From the NCBI GenBank assembly GCA_019115045.1, contig DXEI01000046.1:1-32602 (forward strand): DNA of 32,602 nt, written 5' to 3'. A program made the translations under genes and the position numbers. Source of the DNA: Candidatus Gemmiger excrementipullorum. GTDB lineage: Bacteria; Bacillota; Clostridia; Oscillospirales; Ruminococcaceae. A model generated the notes under the pieces. That model was not told the origin of the DNA. It ran no database searches and worked only from the letters and a program-made list of their open reading frames with translations. Shown here in pieces: positions 30,896-32,602 of the stretch; the first letter of the stretch is position 1; every line of letters begins with the position of its first letter.

Positions 30896-32350
30896 ATGAA
30901 ACTGGCAGAAAAAATCGCGCCGGCATGGCGAAACTTAGACCCGCAGCAGCATCGGCGTGCGGGCAGCATCGCACGCTTTTTTGCTGTGCTGCTGGTGCTT
31001 ACACTGGTGGCGCGGGGGACGTCCGGCGCCACGATGCCGGTGGTCACGGTACAGACCCCGTCGTCCGGCAGCGTCAGCCAAAGCGTAGAGGCCACGGGTA
31101 CGGTCGGCTATACCGGCGGCACGCCGTTCACGGTGCCGGCGGGGCTGCTCGTCACCGGGGTGCCGGTGCAGCAGGGCCAGCAGGTAACGGCCGGTGATGT
31201 GCTGGCGACGTTTGACGAAGCGGAGCTGGGCCGGGCCATTGATGCCAAACGCGCGCAGCTGCAGCAGCTGCAGACCCAGGCCGCGCAGCAGGCAAAAGGC
31301 GATACAGCCGACCCGTATGCCGCCCAGCTGGCCCAGCAGCAGCTGCAGCGCGCCTACCAAGACACGCAAAACACCTGGGCGGACGGGCAGGAAGAAGTGG
31401 ACCGCGCGCGCCAAAAACGCAGCGAAGCAGCCCAGGCGGTGGAAGCCGCGCGCAACGCCCCGCTGGACCCCGCTTTGCCGGGCGATCAGGCCGAGGCGCA
31501 AAAGCAGGCGGAGGTAGAAGCCGCCACCACCGCGCTGGAAGCTGCCGACGAAGCGCTGTACCAGGCAGAGAAAGCGGCCGAGGCGGCCAACGAGGCCGCG
31601 CTGGCGGCTGCCCAAAGCGTGGAGGATACCCGCAACACCGCCCTGCATGCCCTGGAAAAAGAGGAGGAACAGGTGGCCGAACAAAACGCGCTGGACCGTG
31701 CAGCGGCGGCGGTCAGCGAGGCGGAAGCCGCCGCCTGCCAGGCAGAACTGGACGCACTGCTGGCATTGCAGCGTTCCGGGGGTAGTTTGCTGGCGCCGAT
31801 GTCCGGTACGATCATCCGCCTGGATCTGCAGCCCGGCCAGGTCAGCACGGCGGTGGGCGGCCTGCTGGCGGGCGGGGACGGCGGCTATACGCTGGAACTC
31901 AAACTTGACGAAGGGCAGGCACAGCACATCACAGTGGGCACGGTTTTGCATGTGCGGCAGAACAAGATCGAGGGGGACGCCGCGGTGCAAAGCTTGTCGG
32001 CACCGGACGCCGACGGCGCTGTCACGGCCGCTGCAACGCTGCCGGACGGGGCGTGGACGGCGGGCAGCGCGTCGGTCAACGCAACGGCGCAGGGGGTGCG
32101 GCAGGAGCTCATTGTGCCGGCGTCTGCCGTCCGGCAGGACAACAGCCGTATCTATGTGCTGGCGCTGGAAGAACAAAACACCCTGCTGGGGCTGCAGAAC
32201 GTTGTGGTGGCGCTGCCGGTGACCGTCCTGGAAAGCGGAGACACCACAGCCGCCGTAGCCGGCGCGCTGGACCACACGACGCAGGTCGTGGTGGGCAGCA
32301 ACAAGGCGGTCGCGGCCGGGGACCGGGTGAGGGTGAACGATGCCGCATAA
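30896..32350 (+). CDS. HlyD/MacA-type efflux adaptor protein
   Basis: A 484-residue membrane-fusion/adaptor protein. One N-terminal membrane anchor (about 25-45), a lipoyl/barrel-sandwich half (TPFTVPAGLLVTGVPVQQGQ, then QVTAGDVLATFDE), a long Ala/Gln/Glu-rich coiled coil (about 110-300), the second lipoyl half (APMSGTIIRLDLQPGQV) and a C-terminal beta-barrel (QELIVPASAVRQDNSRIYVL). In Gram-positive bacteria such proteins pair with MacB-type ABC exporters of peptides or lipids. The coiled coil is longer than usual for Gram-positive members. ATG 30896 follows GGGGA; the frame extends to 30824 but overlaps the previous gene. The next gene overlaps by 11 bp. Confidence 0.9.
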   Translation: MKLAEKIAPAWRNLDPQQHRRAGSIARFFAVLLVLTLVARGTSGATMPVVTVQTPSSGSVSQSVEATGTVGYTGGTPFTVPAGLLVTGVPVQQGQQVTAGDVLATFDEAELGRAIDAKRAQLQQLQTQAAQQAKGDTADPYAAQLAQQQLQRAYQDTQNTWADGQEEVDRARQKRSEAAQAVEAARNAPLDPALPGDQAEAQKQAEVEAATTALEAADEALYQAEKAAEAANEAALAAAQSVEDTRNTALHALEKEEEQVAEQNALDRAAAAVSEAEAAACQAELDALLALQRSGGSLLAPMSGTIIRLDLQPGQVSTAVGGLLAGGDGGYTLELKLDEGQAQHITVGTVLHVRQNKIEGDAAVQSLSAPDADGAVTAAATLPDGAWTAGSASVNATAQGVRQELIVPASAVRQDNSRIYVLALEEQNTLLGLQNVVVALPVTVLESGDTTAAVAGALDHTTQVVVGSNKAVAAGDRVRVNDAA

Positions 32351-32602
32351 ACTGTACGCACTGCCGCCGGCCTACCGCTGCTTATGCTGGGCGCTGCTGC
32401 TGGCTGCCCTGGCGGCCGTGCAGGGGCTGCTGTGCGCCTGGGCGGGGGAAAGCGCCCACCGCAACCAGACGACCGGCCTGCGCTTTGCCCAGCCGTTGAC
32501 GCAGGCCCAGATCAAAGCGGTGTATGAGATGCCGCCGGAAACAGCCGGCAACATCACGGCCAGCTTTTGGGGGCAGACGACCGACACCGTCACGGCGGGA
32601 CC
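32340..32602 (+). CDS. N-terminal part of a probable MacB/FtsX-type ABC permease (cut by window edge)
   Basis: The frame starts at ATG 32340 inside the end of the adaptor gene (GTGAACGATG) and runs open to the last base, 87 residues. A hydrophobic segment (about 16-36, CWALLLAALAAVQGLLCAWA) is followed by an extracellular stretch (RFAQPLTQAQIKAVYEMP). That layout fits the first membrane helix and outer domain of FtsX/MacB-like permeases, and the position after a MacA-type adaptor supports it. Family membership cannot be confirmed from the fragment. Confidence 0.6.
   Translation, partial: MPHKLYALPPAYRCLCWALLLAALAAVQGLLCAWAGESAHRNQTTGLRFAQPLTQAQIKAVYEMPPETAGNITASFWGQTTDTVTAG

Overview
The window comes from a GC-rich, spore-lineage Firmicute, most likely a clostridial gut bacterium of the Oscillospiraceae/Ruminococcaceae type (Gemmiger, Subdoligranulum or Faecalibacterium relatives). 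This is inferred from the rsgA-thiN-spoVM order, spoIVA/sipL/bofA genes, class A RNase P RNA, a GPCxAKK-type [FeFe] hydrogenase, and many G/C-ending codons next to consensus sigma-A promoters. I could not run a database search, so genus is not claimed. No phage, insertion sequence or CRISPR was seen; most of the window is chromosomal core.

Layout. 1-1.7 kb: the C-terminal end of an unidentified gene (PrkC kinase by synteny), rsgA and thiN. 1.7-5.5 kb: a compact sporulation block: a 22-codon spoVM, then sipL, spoIVA, a DUF2508/YaaL gene and bofA. SpoVM, SpoIVA and SipL are the proteins that build and anchor the spore-coat basement layer, and BofA controls sigma-K activation, so the block holds one functional module. 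5.5-5.9 kb: rnpB with its own promoter and terminator. 6-11.7 kb: an RluA-family pseudouridine synthase, an M23 endopeptidase with LysM and G5 domains, murA, walJ and rlmH. 11.7-14.7 kb (minus strand): a monomeric [FeFe] hydrogenase-like protein and mtaB. 14.9-22.6 kb (plus): a D,D-carboxypeptidase, pgi, a small P-loop protein, yceD-rpmF, a DUF512 radical SAM gene with der and plsY, and tRNA-Pro(GGG). 22.7-24.1 kb (minus): a P1-family peptidase and a VanZ-like membrane protein.

24.2-32.6 kb is the accessory-looking part. An OmpR-type response regulator and sensor kinase (minus) diverge from a plus-strand operon: a lipoprotein that joins a beta-propeller to a solute-binding domain, two sugar-type ABC permeases with no ATPase gene beside them, a small OB-fold-like lipoprotein, a MacA/HlyD-type adaptor, and the start of a probable MacB/FtsX-type permease cut by the window edge. 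The divergent intergenic region carries two tandem direct-repeat operators (7-mer, 4 bp, 7-mer; 11-bp period). Each ends exactly 9 bp before a -10 box, one facing each way. This fits PhoB/OmpR-style class II control of both transcripts by the encoded regulator.

The best leads for something new are the miniature spoVM and its coat-basement cluster, the mirror-image operator pair, and the propeller/solute-binding fusion under a two-component system.
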